Both the position numbers and the translations under genes were made by a program. Below, piece by piece: positions 14,956-22,951 of a DNA stretch of 25,582 bases. Source of the stretch: Candidatus Aminicenantota bacterium (GTDB lineage Bacteria; Acidobacteriota; Aminicenantia; Aminicenantales; Aminicenantaceae); the NCBI GenBank assembly GCA_016926925.1, contig JAFGNQ010000368.1, positions 1 through 25,582 of the forward strand, given 5' to 3'. Every line of letters starts with the position of its first letter. Within the stretch, counting starts at the first letter, position 1. The notes below the pieces were generated by a model. That model was not told the origin of the DNA, searched no databases, and was given only the letters and a program-made list of their open reading frames with translations.

Positions 14956-15052
14956 ATTAATCCCCTGGAAAGTCAGGTAGTTGCCAACTTTCCCCAACAA
15001 CCGCGTACAGGCAAAATTCGCGAATCATATTGATTACAAATATCTTAAGAGA

Positions 15053-15081
15053 TTTATAGCACCGACAAGGCTCGAAGTCAA
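15053..15081 (-). promoter_or_regulatory. Sigma-70-type promoter of the HD-like membrane protein gene
   Basis: On the minus strand TTGACT (15081-15076), 17 bases, then TATAAA (15058-15053). Both hexamers match 5 of 6 consensus bases. The expected start near 15046 gives a leader of about 90 bases to the ATG at 14955. Its -35 is 5 bases from the end of the repeat element at 15086. Confidence 0.7.
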
Positions 15082-15085
15082 CCGG

Positions 15086-15277
15086 CCTGAATCATTCATA
15101 CAAACTGCCGATACTTTATGTTTAAAGAGTATCTCATCCAATCATCGGCAGTTTTACCCTGCGAGCGAGCCGATCTTGCCACAAATTCTTCGTTGTCGCC
15201 CACTCGGCGTAGTTCACTACAGCCTCATGGGCTACTGCCTTGTCTTAGCAGCAACCTCGACTCGTGACTAATCCAGG
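15086..15277 (-). repeat. Structured repeat element, family 1, inverted second copy (192 bp)
   Basis: In reverse complement it begins CCTGGATTAGTCACGAG and ends ATGAATGATTCAGG. It aligns along its whole length with 11562-11752, with many substitutions. Hairpins are kept with paired changes: AAACTGCCGAT with ATCGGCAGTTT, and GTAG-TGAA-CTAC. The longest conserved single-stranded block is GGCAAGATCGGCTCGC. A remnant of a neighbouring unit (GCCTGAAT) begins at 15281. It occupies most of the gap between the divergent HD-like and sppA genes. Confidence 0.85.
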
Positions 15278-15298
15278 CCAGCCTGAATAACGGAAATA

Positions 15299-15307
15299 TG
15301 CTATAAT
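15299..15307 (+). promoter_or_regulatory. Extended -10 promoter element for sppA
   Basis: TGCTATAAT is a perfect extended -10 (TGN-TATAAT). No good -35 is seen at the usual distance, which extended -10 promoters tolerate. The predicted start near 15314 leaves a leader of about 28 bases before the ATG at 15342. Confidence 0.55.
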
Positions 15308-15341
15308 TTTTTGTGGAGATACCATCTTCGCAGGAGGATTC

Positions 15342-16307
15342 ATGAGAAAACATACCTGCCTTATTTTGGTCCTAATCCTTTTGCTGAGCCGCTGTTCGTT
15401 CCACATTGACTTGTTGGGCAAGGATACCATCCAAGAGGTTGTGCTCGTCGACAGCAAGGCCAAAGACAAAATCCTCATCATAGATATTTCCGGTATCATT
15501 GGAATGGCTCTAAAACCGGGCCTCCTGGAAAGAGAAAGCGACATCGTGTCTCGAGTCTACTCCCGACTCCAGAAAGCATCTGAAGACAGACGCGTTAAGG
15601 GGATTATCCTGCGCCTGGACACCCCAGGAGGAGAAGTGACCGCCAGCGATATCCTATTTAACGAGATCAGAAAATTCAGGGATAATACGGATGTCCCTGT
15701 CGTCTCGCTCATGATGGGAGTGGCTGCTTCCGGAGGTTATTACATCGCCGCGGCCAGCGACCATATCATCGCCCACCCCTCGACCATTACCGGAAGTATC
15801 GGTGTGATTTCCCTCTTTCCCAATTTGGAGGAGCTCTTTGCTAAAATCGGGGTCGAGATCAACGTCATCAAATCTGGGAGCATGAAGGATTCAGGAAGTG
15901 CTTTCCGCGATCTGACAGATGATGAAAAAGCCGTTTTCCAGACTGTTGTGGATGAGCTGTACACGAAATTCCTGGACGTGGTTCTTGAGGGGAGGAGAGG
16001 CGCCCTGACTCTCGATGAGCTCAAAACTATCGCCGACGGCCGCATCTACACCGCCCAGCAGGCTCTTTCGCTAAAGCTTATCGACGAAATCGGATATTAC
16101 GACGCCGCCCTGAGTAAAGTCATGTCTCTGGCCGGTATCGAAGATGCCCGAATCATCACCTACACTTACTACCCAAAGCAAAAAACGAACATTTACGCCA
16201 CCCAACTCGCTCATCCTTCGATGTTCGAAACAAAGGATTTTCAGAGCCTGTTCCACTCTTTAAAAAGCGGATTTTACTATTTATGGCTGCCACAAATCTC
16301 CCGCTGA
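15342..16307 (+). CDS. sppA: Signal peptide peptidase SppA-type protease (S49), lipoprotein form
   Basis: 321 residues; the start has a perfect AGGAGG with ideal spacing. A lipobox LLSRC places the lipidated Cys at 18. The S49 core is present: LRLDTPGGEVTAS, then the nucleophile Ser130 in GVAASGGYY and the general-base Lys182 in SGSMKD. ITGSIGVI and DGRIYTAQQAL are also family features. Length matches the short single-domain SppA type. Family role: membrane-associated degradation of cleaved signal peptides and other membrane peptides. A lipid anchor instead of a transmembrane helix suggests action on the periplasmic side. Confidence 0.93.
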   Translation: MRKHTCLILVLILLLSRCSFHIDLLGKDTIQEVVLVDSKAKDKILIIDISGIIGMALKPGLLERESDIVSRVYSRLQKASEDRRVKGIILRLDTPGGEVTASDILFNEIRKFRDNTDVPVVSLMMGVAASGGYYIAAASDHIIAHPSTITGSIGVISLFPNLEELFAKIGVEINVIKSGSMKDSGSAFRDLTDDEKAVFQTVVDELYTKFLDVVLEGRRGALTLDELKTIADGRIYTAQQALSLKLIDEIGYYDAALSKVMSLAGIEDARIITYTYYPKQKTNIYATQLAHPSMFETKDFQSLFHSLKSGFYYLWLPQISR

Positions 16308-16349
16308 TACACGAACGGAGAGGCTCCAACTAAAAGCCCTGTCATCCTT

Positions 16350-16745
16350 TCAAGATGTCTTGACCTCGAAGGCAGGAGGATTTTCGAGATGAGCCTTGAC
16401 GGCACACCCGTCGATGGATTTGATGACTGCTTTTTTGTATTTTTCAGGAAATCCTTCCGGAAGCAGAACTTTGATGATAATCTTATCGATCCTCTTTGTC
16501 TCCGGATTTCTCTGTGTCTCCTGGATAAGGCTTCCCCCTTCCAGAGGGATATTCCTTTTTTGGCAAAACGCGAGCACATACCAAGCGGAACAGGTAGCGA
16601 TCGAGGCCAAAAACAAGTCGAATGGAGCGGGAGCCGTTCCTTCTCCACCCTGATAGACAGGTTGATCGGTTTTGATGACAAAGCCTTTATAAAGCGCTTC
16701 GACCTTTGCACTGTTCGAAAATGTGACTTTCATTTCTCTATTCAT
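16350..16745 (-). CDS. OsmC/Ohr-family protein (YhfA-like)
   Basis: 131 residues; ATG at 16745 follows GGGAGTGAG. The OsmC fold is indicated by APAPFDLFLASIATC (first Cys), VLAFCQKRNIPL, and the second-half block SIDGCAVKAHLENPPAFEV with a second Cys. Family members are thiol-dependent hydroperoxide reductases or less-defined YhfA-like proteins; the sequence is closer to the latter. Extra cysteines (AFCQ) make the active pair uncertain. Divergent from the helicase-like gene, convergent with sppA. Confidence 0.85.
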   Translation of the reverse strand: MNREMKVTFSNSAKVEALYKGFVIKTDQPVYQGGEGTAPAPFDLFLASIATCSAWYVLAFCQKRNIPLEGGSLIQETQRNPETKRIDKIIIKVLLPEGFPEKYKKAVIKSIDGCAVKAHLENPPAFEVKTS

Positions 16746-16862
16746 ATTCTCACTCCCAGCAAATGAACCAATATTTATACCAGGTTTTTCTCCTTTTTTG
16801 AAGAAGCGGCAGTAAATCGGATATTGATTTTGTCATTTTATTTGTGATAACTTCATCCGTCA

Positions 16863-16877
16863 GGTACATATGTATCC
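16863..16877. promoter_or_regulatory. Near-perfect palindrome between divergent genes
   Basis: GGTACATATGTATCC is symmetric except at one base pair. It lies midway in the 214-base divergent gap between the OsmC-like gene (start 16745) and the helicase-like gene (start 16960). It could be an operator for either or both. No repeat of this sequence was seen elsewhere in the window. Confidence 0.35.
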
Positions 16878-16959
16878 GACAGAAAAAAAACTTGAGAATG
16901 GTGTTTCAACTGCGAGAAAAAAGGCGTAACAAATGCCCAATCATAATAGCTGATCCGGA

Positions 16960-18159
16960 ATGAGCACACATCGAAAAAACCTCTCCCAGCCCGTCTCCAT
17001 CATTCCCCGGGAAAATCTCTCTTCTGATCAGCTTAAGATTGTTGAGATGCCTGCAGATGAAAACCTTTTCTTCACCGGGCCTGCGGGTTCCGGAAAAACA
17101 CAGATGCTCATCCACAGAGCTCTGCACTTGGCGAAAATGTATCAGCTTTCATCAAATAGTTATTTTCTTTTCGTTCTTACGGATATCGCAAAAAATTACA
17201 TCCGCTCCGGATCGGAGCTTTACGGTCTTCCGCAAGAATCAGTGACGACTTTCGATCTTTGGTGCAAGCGGTTCTATGAAAGCCACATATCAAAAGACCT
17301 GCCGCGAACCTACATCAACCTTAAGTTGGATCACCACGAGATCCGTTCGAAAGTCCTAAAAGAGCTCCAACGCAGGAAAAAACCGATGCCAAAACTGGAG
17401 TTTGTGCTCGTCGATGACGGGCAGGATTTGGCCCCCGAGTCTTACGAAATTTTCCTGCGGGCAGCTCCCCACCTCACCGTCTTTGCGGATTTCCAGCAGA
17501 AAATCACAGAAAACACCACATCAGAATTCCTTATTTCAGAGAAGTTGGGAGTGAAAAACGCAACCAGGATTTCCTGGAAATTTCACAGGAATGAACCGCA
17601 CATCTTAAGACTCGCCTCCCATTTCCTCAATAACACACAGACGAAACACGATTATCTAGACCAAATTAAAGGGGCACACACAAAGAGTGAACAGCCACAA
17701 TGCTATATCGCGCCATCTTTCGATCAAGAAATGGATCACATGGCCGAGACTCTTAAAGTGCGGCTCAACAAAGGCGAAAAAGTAGCGATCGTTCTCCCAG
17801 ACCCGCAGTCGGTTCACACCCTGGCCAAAGAACTCACAAAAAGGAATGTCATTACAGAGAAGATTTTGGAGCCGGAAGCTCAGAACTTGCTTCATGATTC
17901 CTATGATTTCAGCAATGGGATCCCTAAGATGGCCACCTATCTTACTGTAAAGGGATTGACATTTGACAGTGTGTTTCTGCCCCAGTTGACACAACAAAAC
18001 TATCGAGGCATGGACAACGATATCAGATCACGGATGCTCTTCTTAGGCGTCTCACGTGCGAGGCATTGGGTCTATTTCAGTACCGTCAAAGGAGTCGAGT
18101 CCGGAGTCTTCAATGCATTGATCAAGGCTCAATCCGAAGGCTTGCTTCTGATTTATTAA
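16960..18159 (+). CDS. Compact UvrD/Rep-like SF1 helicase-related ATPase
   Basis: 399 residues. SF1 motifs in order: Walker A GPAGSGKT (40-47); motif II VDDGQD (151-156; usual form VDEAQD); motif III VFADFQQ; motif IV-like SWKFHRN; motif V TYLTVKGLTFDSVFLP; motif VI FLGVSRARHWVYFS. The accessory 1B and 2B domains of UvrD-type helicases are largely missing, since the protein is about half their length. The catalytic Glu of motif II is Asp and the following Ala is Gly, so ATP hydrolysis may be altered. Role in repair, defence or regulation is not visible. The ribosome-binding site is weak (CCGGA). No partner gene is adjacent on the same strand. Confidence 0.82.
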   Translation: MSTHRKNLSQPVSIIPRENLSSDQLKIVEMPADENLFFTGPAGSGKTQMLIHRALHLAKMYQLSSNSYFLFVLTDIAKNYIRSGSELYGLPQESVTTFDLWCKRFYESHISKDLPRTYINLKLDHHEIRSKVLKELQRRKKPMPKLEFVLVDDGQDLAPESYEIFLRAAPHLTVFADFQQKITENTTSEFLISEKLGVKNATRISWKFHRNEPHILRLASHFLNNTQTKHDYLDQIKGAHTKSEQPQCYIAPSFDQEMDHMAETLKVRLNKGEKVAIVLPDPQSVHTLAKELTKRNVITEKILEPEAQNLLHDSYDFSNGIPKMATYLTVKGLTFDSVFLPQLTQQNYRGMDNDIRSRMLFLGVSRARHWVYFSTVKGVESGVFNALIKAQSEGLLLIY

Positions 18160-18242
18160 TCCAGGCTCCTCTTGTTTCCGGCAAGGGAAGTGATGCGGTT
18201 TTTTGGAGGCTTCATAAAGACGCCGGCCCATTTGTAAGGCTT

Positions 18243-18977
18243 CTATTTCTTACTGCCGACGCCTTTGGAAAAAAGGGCAAGAAGTAGGCTCCTATCTTTC
18301 TCTGTCAGTGTCATTCTTCCGAATAGGTCATAAATCCTGTCCTGGACATGCTTTTTATTGGTTTTATGAACGAAACCTTTCTCCTCCAAAATCAAAAGAA
18401 TGCGCCGGATGCAATCTTCCTGATCCTCACGCGCCATTGGTTTATCCACAGAGTAGGCCTCAGGAGAAATCCGGGATTCCCTGCAATAAATTTGGAACAA
18501 CGTAACAAGAACAGCCGAGGCCAAATTGTACGAAGGCTGAGATGTAGCCTGAGGAATTTCAAATCTAAAATTAGAATTGCGCAGCTGCCGCGAAGTCAAT
18601 CCGGTCCGCTCATTCCCGAACACGAGCCCGATCTTTGTTTCCCGGGGCAACCGCAACATTGTATCAACGGCCGCATTCAAAGTGAGGCTTGAGAACTCTT
18701 TCCTTTTTTTGGAAGTGGAAGCGAAAACCACCTCGCAATCTTTCAGGGCTTGTTCTAAATTTGAAAAGAACAGTCCCGATTCAAGAATATTCTTGGCATG
18801 AACGGCTGTGACGAAAGATTTTTCTCCGAGTGCCGTTAGTCCTACGAATCGCAATTCGGAAAACCCGGTGTTTTTCATAGCGCGCGCAACGAGGCCGATG
18901 TTTTCCTGATTTTCAGGTTCGACAAGAATAACGGCACAATGGCTCTTGAGGAAAGATTCGTCAGTGCGGTCAGACAT
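18243..18977 (-). CDS. trmJ: TrmJ-type tRNA 2'-O-methyltransferase (SpoU/TrmH family)
   Basis: 244 residues from ATG at 18977, close to the normal TrmJ length. The SPOUT methyltransferase motifs are present: VILVEPENQENIGLVARAMKNTG (motif 1), LVFGNERTGLT (motif 2) and PSYNLASAV (motif 3). The C-terminal helical tail (DCIRRILLILEEKGF, DRIYDLFGRMTLTEKD) is the TrmJ type. Family reaction: 2'-O-methylation at position 32 of tRNAs using S-adenosylmethionine. A longer open frame to 19118 overlaps the neighbouring small gene and is not used. A TATAAT lies at 18990-18995, too close to the ATG to be certain. Confidence 0.9.
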   Translation of the reverse strand: MSDRTDESFLKSHCAVILVEPENQENIGLVARAMKNTGFSELRFVGLTALGEKSFVTAVHAKNILESGLFFSNLEQALKDCEVVFASTSKKRKEFSSLTLNAAVDTMLRLPRETKIGLVFGNERTGLTSRQLRNSNFRFEIPQATSQPSYNLASAVLVTLFQIYCRESRISPEAYSVDKPMAREDQEDCIRRILLILEEKGFVHKTNKKHVQDRIYDLFGRMTLTEKDRSLLLALFSKGVGSKK

Positions 18978-19041
18978 GGTGAAGGCATCCATTATAGCCG
19001 AAGGATAGATGAAAGGCGAGTTAAAGAGCGAAGCAGAGTTC

Positions 19042-19218
19042 CTAGAGGATGTTGGCGACAATCCCTCCCAGTACCGCCCAGTAGAGAGTGGATATATAGG
19101 GATTGCCCGTAATGACACAAGCGCCGGTCTTGCATCCTACAAAACGAAAGTATAGGAATCCGAAAATTCCTCCAATGACCGCGCCAATAACGATCCGAAT
19201 CATTTTCTTTCGACTCAT
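19042..19218 (-). CDS. Small membrane protein of 58 residues, DUF6132-like
   Basis: Easy to miss because a different frame gives a longer open stretch here. It reads MSRKKMIRIVIGAVIGGIFG, then a hydrophobic FLYF, the conserved-looking VGCKTGACVITGNPYIST, then a second hydrophobic segment ending ANIL. Two transmembrane helices joined by a Cys-containing loop (GCKTGAC) resemble the DUF6132 family; the number is from memory. The function is unknown, though such proteins often accompany sulfur-relay or redox genes. It lies 124 bases after dut and 64 bases before trmJ, all on the minus strand. No clear ribosome-binding site is seen. Confidence 0.78.
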   Translation of the reverse strand: MSRKKMIRIVIGAVIGGIFGFLYFRFVGCKTGACVITGNPYISTLYWAVLGGIVANIL

Positions 19219-19342
19219 GATTTACTATACACAAGATCCTTCGTCCGGTCAAACATGCCTCACGGTGAAAGAATCTCCGCTTCCGTTATTGGGCTCTGGG
19301 GGACAGGAATGAAGAGCGAATCACAGCTCGTTTAAGTCACAT

Positions 19343-19768
19343 TCAAAATTTGCCGGTGCTGCCGAACCCGTTCTGGCCGCGCGACGTGTCTTCGAGCTTC
19401 GCAACATCGATCACGGTCACTTCCTGAACTTGTTGAATGAGGAGCTGGGCAATTTTCATGCCCGCTTCAACATGGAAACCTTTCTCCCCCAAATTAGCCA
19501 TTACGACCTTCAATTCTCCCCTGTATCCGGAATCGACAACGCCGGCAAACCGGTGAACCCCACCCAGGGATATTCCACTCTTATCCCAAATCAAGCCTAC
19601 ATATCCCTCAGGAATCGCCATTTGAATTCCGGTTGGAACGGCTTTGACTTCTCCTACCGCCAATACACAACTGGTTGAAGAAAAAAGGTCCAAGCCTGCA
19701 TCGCCTTTGTGGCCGTATCGGGGAAGTTTGGCTGCCTCATGAATTCTTTTAACTTTGAGTTCCATCAT
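19343..19768 (-). CDS. dut: dUTP diphosphatase (dUTPase)
   Basis: 141 residues, the normal trimeric dUTPase length. All five family motifs are recognisable: KGDAGLDLFS, DKSGISL (Lys where Arg is usual), GVVDSGYRGEL with the catalytic Asp, KIAQLLI and the C-terminal RGQNGFGSTG. It converts dUTP to dUMP and pyrophosphate, which protects DNA from uracil and feeds dTTP synthesis. Its ATG follows the nrdG stop with no gap; a second ATG is at 19765. It belongs to the deoxynucleotide operon. Confidence 0.97.
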   Translation of the reverse strand: MMELKVKRIHEAAKLPRYGHKGDAGLDLFSSTSCVLAVGEVKAVPTGIQMAIPEGYVGLIWDKSGISLGGVHRFAGVVDSGYRGELKVVMANLGEKGFHVEAGMKIAQLLIQQVQEVTVIDVAKLEDTSRGQNGFGSTGKF

Positions 19769-20467
19769 TCACACACCTTCAATCCGGACTTCAGAAAAAT
19801 AAGGTTTGGCCGTCTCTGCAAAAAAATGCAGATCTTCGATCGCAAAAGGCTTCAGCTCCGAAAATTTTTCGTCGAGAGTGTTATTCGGAAGAAACTGCTG
19901 GATCTGGAAGACTCGAGCGCCCTCAAGCATCAGGACTATTTGCCGGATTTCCTCAAGTCCCACCAATCCGGGTACGACCGTTGTACGGAACACATAGGGC
20001 AGGCCCGAATCCCTGATGAGGGAGATGCTATTCAGAATATCCTCTTCGGCGACAGCCGCCCGGGTGACTTTCGGATATTTTTCTATGGGGGCCTTCACAT
20101 CCATGGCCACATGATCTATGAGCTTTTGTTGAATGAGGGATTCCAGCCTGGCAGGAAAAGAACCGTTCGTATCCATCTTGACGAGCAGATTCCTTTCTTT
20201 GATGAGCAAAAGAAGCGTTTCCAAATCCTCGCTCATGAGGGGTTCTCCTCCGGTGATACAGACGGCCTCAAGCCAATTCTTTCGCGCTTCCAAAAATCCC
20301 AGGAAAAAATCTAGAGGAAAAGTGGGAAGAGACTCCGGCCGCAAGACAAGCTCAGAATTGTGACAGTAAGGACACCGGAAATTGCATCCTCCGAGGAACA
20401 CGGTCGCTGTGAGGAATCCCGGGAAATCTCTCGGAGCGAATTTCTCTAAGCCTTTGATTGCAACCAA
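19769..20467 (-). CDS. nrdG: Anaerobic ribonucleotide reductase activase, radical SAM
   Basis: 232 residues. The radical SAM cluster motif C-x3-C-x2-C is at Cys28, Cys32 and Cys35 (CNFRCPYC); ITGGEPL follows. The family uses S-adenosylmethionine and a 4Fe-4S cluster to make the glycyl radical on NrdD. The start is unusual: TTG at 20467 with GAGGAG eight bases upstream, inside the end of the redoxin gene (22-base overlap). No ATG is available near the conserved N terminus. Confidence 0.95.
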   Translation of the reverse strand: MVAIKGLEKFAPRDFPGFLTATVFLGGCNFRCPYCHNSELVLRPESLPTFPLDFFLGFLEARKNWLEAVCITGGEPLMSEDLETLLLLIKERNLLVKMDTNGSFPARLESLIQQKLIDHVAMDVKAPIEKYPKVTRAAVAEEDILNSISLIRDSGLPYVFRTTVVPGLVGLEEIRQIVLMLEGARVFQIQQFLPNNTLDEKFSELKPFAIEDLHFFAETAKPYFSEVRIEGV

Positions 20468-20712
20468 TCTGCGAACTCCTCGCGGCTGTTGCAGACCGCG
20501 GCAATGTCATTTTGATTCTGAACGATGAGTGTCGGCATGATGATTCCACCCTTGGAATCCCTCTTCAGCACTTTCAGAAAATCGCGCACCTTCAACTTGC
20601 TCTCTTTCATGACAAGGTTGTGCTCCTCAGCTACGACATTCATTTCTGACAGATAGCTTTTCAGGCTTTCGCATCGAGGACAATTGGGGTAAGTAAAAAG
20701 GTAATACTTCAT
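20446..20712 (-). CDS. Glutaredoxin/thioredoxin-like protein in the nrdD operon
   Basis: 88 residues with an N-terminal redox motif CPRC (11-14) after YLFTYPN and a later cis-Pro in IMPTLIV. Lies 4 bases after nrdD and overlaps nrdG. Some class III reductases take electrons from a thioredoxin or glutaredoxin rather than formate, and those often carry a redoxin gene in the operon. This placement suggests that role. No strong ribosome-binding site is seen, so translation is probably coupled to nrdD. Confidence 0.88.
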   Translation of the reverse strand: MKYYLFTYPNCPRCESLKSYLSEMNVVAEEHNLVMKESKLKVRDFLKVLKRDSKGGIIMPTLIVQNQNDIAAVCNSREEFADWLQSKA

Positions 20713-20716
20713 CGTT

Positions 20717-22789
20717 TCAAGTCAATTGGCTGTAGGTCGCCCTTTCTTTAAACTCTTGTTTCTTGCCGTCATTCCAGGTAGAAACAGGTCTGAGATAACC
20801 CACGATCCGGGAATAGACTTCGGTCGGCTCACCGCAATGAGGACAGGGATTCACCTCTCCTCCGAGATAGCCATGGTTCTGACAAATGCTGAAAGTGGGT
20901 GTTATGCTGAAATAAGGCAACCTTGTCTGGGCAATCTTTTTAACCAGCTTCTTGCACGTCTCCTTGTCGATAGGCTCAGGAAGGAAAGCATGGAAAATGG
21001 TCCCTCCGGTGTAAAGGGGCTGCAGGTCCTTCTGGTGCTCGATGGCTTCAAAGACATCATGGGTAGCATCGACGTTCAACTGGGTTGAATTGGTGATGAA
21101 GGGATGCTTCTCCGTTCCCGAGGTTATGATGCGCTGGTATTTCTCTCTGTCAAACCGAGCCAGGCGGTATGAGGTGGACTCGGCAGGCGTTGCTTCGAGG
21201 TTATACAGATTCCCTGTTTCCTCTTGGAACTCCTGTATGGTTTTTCTCATGAACTGCAAAACTTTAATAGCGAAGTCCTTGCCTTCCGGCGTGCCGACGC
21301 CTTTCCCCAAGAAGTTCATGCATGCTTCATGCATACCACACAGACCGATAGTAGAGAAATGATTGTCAAAATGCCCCAGGTAGACCAACGTGTAAGGCAC
21401 AAGGCCCTTGGACAGCATGTTGTTGACGACCTCTCTTTTGGTCTCAAGAGACTCCTTGGCCAGCACCATCAAACTTCTGAGCTGACTGAAAAATTCTTCT
21501 TCCGAGCGGGCCTCATAGCCGATCCTGTTCATATTGATCGTGACCACCCCGATTGAGCCCGTCGAATCTCCAGGGCCCCAAATATTTCCTGGCCGCCGAA
21601 GAAGCTCCCTCTGGTCGAGGTTGAGGCGGCAACACATGGCCCTGATGTCTCCCGGATCGAGGTTTGTCCCCAAATAGTTTTGAAAATAAGGGATCCCGAA
21701 CTTGGCTGTTACCTCGAAAAGCAGATCCGAAATGGGGGAGTCCCAGTCAAAATCCTTGGACAGGTTGTAGGTTGGGATGGGAAAAGTGAAAACCCGGCCG
21801 CTCTGATCTCCCTCGATCATGAGCTCCAAGAAAGCCTTGTTGATCATATTCATTTCTTCCTGGTACTGCCCGTACGTGGTGTCTAACTCTTCGCCTCCGA
21901 CAATGACGTTTTTCTCCTTCATATCTTCGGGAACCGTCAAATCAAAGGTCAAGTTGGAAAAGGGGGTCTGCCAGCCCCATCTCGAGGGGACGTTCAGCCC
22001 GAAAATAAGTTTCTGGATGTCCTGCTTGACGTGCTCGAAGTCGAGATTATCCGCTCTCACGAAAGGGGCTAAGAGCGTATCGACACTGGAGAATGCCTGG
22101 GCACCCGCAAATTCCCCCTGCATGGTTCCGATAAAATTGACCATGTGGAGCGTGGCGGTCTCCAGATGCCGGGCCGGATAGGAGTGGACTTGATTCGGCA
22201 CGTGGCCAAATCCTTTTCTTAAAAGATTCTCGAGAGACCATCCGGCACAATAACCTACTATAGGATACGACAGGTCATGGATATGAAACTGGCCATCTAT
22301 GTGGGCCCGTTTTATATTTTCGGAATAAAGCTGATTGAGGGCGAAATTTGCCAGCACTTCTCCGGATATCCTGGCATTTAGGCCAGAAAAACTCATGGTG
22401 CCTTCGTTGCTGTTTTCCCTTATCTTCCAATCCAAGTCGTTGATGTAATCTTTGATCAAGCGCTCAAGATTGATACCGATTTTACGTGCTTCTCGGATAT
22501 CCTTGTGTCTCTCACGGTAGAGGATGTAGGACTTGGCGATTTCATGATAACCCTGCTTCATCAGAACCATTTCCACGATGTCTTGGATCTGCTCCACAGA
22601 CGGAATGGTGTAGCCGCTGAATTTATCCTCTAGCACAAAAGTGACGATATCGGATATTTTCTGGGCCATCTGATTGTCCGGCATGTCGTTGGATTCCATG
22701 GCTTTGTAGATAGCATGTGTGATCTTATCCTGAACAAAATCTGTAATATGACCATCTCGTTTCTTGATACGCGAGATCGTTCTCACCAT
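20717..22789 (-). CDS. nrdD: Anaerobic (class III) ribonucleoside-triphosphate reductase
   Basis: 690 residues from ATG at 22789 (AAAGGAGG upstream); a 33-base upstream extension lacks support. An ATP-cone regulatory domain covers residues 1-95. The catalytic core has Cys residues in IRAMCCRLNLD and GLCGMHEACMNFLG. The C terminus has metal-site cysteines CQNH and CPHC (about 636-652) and the glycyl-radical loop SRIVGYLRP, with the probable radical Gly at 664. The enzyme reduces NTPs to dNTPs without oxygen and is destroyed by oxygen. First gene of nrdD-redoxin-nrdG-dut. A pair of NrdR-type boxes in the leader predicts control by NrdR. Confidence 0.97.
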   Translation of the reverse strand: MVRTISRIKKRDGHITDFVQDKITHAIYKAMESNDMPDNQMAQKISDIVTFVLEDKFSGYTIPSVEQIQDIVEMVLMKQGYHEIAKSYILYRERHKDIREARKIGINLERLIKDYINDLDWKIRENSNEGTMSFSGLNARISGEVLANFALNQLYSENIKRAHIDGQFHIHDLSYPIVGYCAGWSLENLLRKGFGHVPNQVHSYPARHLETATLHMVNFIGTMQGEFAGAQAFSSVDTLLAPFVRADNLDFEHVKQDIQKLIFGLNVPSRWGWQTPFSNLTFDLTVPEDMKEKNVIVGGEELDTTYGQYQEEMNMINKAFLELMIEGDQSGRVFTFPIPTYNLSKDFDWDSPISDLLFEVTAKFGIPYFQNYLGTNLDPGDIRAMCCRLNLDQRELLRRPGNIWGPGDSTGSIGVVTINMNRIGYEARSEEEFFSQLRSLMVLAKESLETKREVVNNMLSKGLVPYTLVYLGHFDNHFSTIGLCGMHEACMNFLGKGVGTPEGKDFAIKVLQFMRKTIQEFQEETGNLYNLEATPAESTSYRLARFDREKYQRIITSGTEKHPFITNSTQLNVDATHDVFEAIEHQKDLQPLYTGGTIFHAFLPEPIDKETCKKLVKKIAQTRLPYFSITPTFSICQNHGYLGGEVNPCPHCGEPTEVYSRIVGYLRPVSTWNDGKKQEFKERATYSQLT

Positions 22790-22892
22790 CAGAGCCTCCT
22801 TTCTCAATGATAGTCTTCGCAACTAGCCTGGATATCCCCGTTCGATTCCAAAAAACACCGACACTCCAAGAAAGGAGTTTAGGGCCGTTGGA

Positions 22893-22940
22893 CACCCATA
22901 TATTGTATGCTCCCTCTAGGATATGTACAAAATGTAGTAC
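22893..22940. promoter_or_regulatory. Pair of NrdR-type boxes in the nrdD leader
   Basis: Two 16-base sites: CACCCATATATTGTAT (22893-22908) and GTACAAAATGTAGTAC (22925-22940). Both resemble the known box acaCwAtATaTwgtgt and are separated by 16 bases, about three helical turns centre to centre, the usual NrdR arrangement. They lie just downstream of the predicted nrdD transcription start, a position suited to repression. NrdR is not encoded in this window. Confidence 0.65.
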
Positions 22941-22951
22941 TAGCGAAAAAT

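Noticed and set aside
19225..19300. Possible fourth copy of the family-2 repeat (GTCCGGTCAAAC, later GGTGAAAGAATC)
   Set aside because: Only scattered short matches and no inverted ends; not distinguishable from chance by eye.
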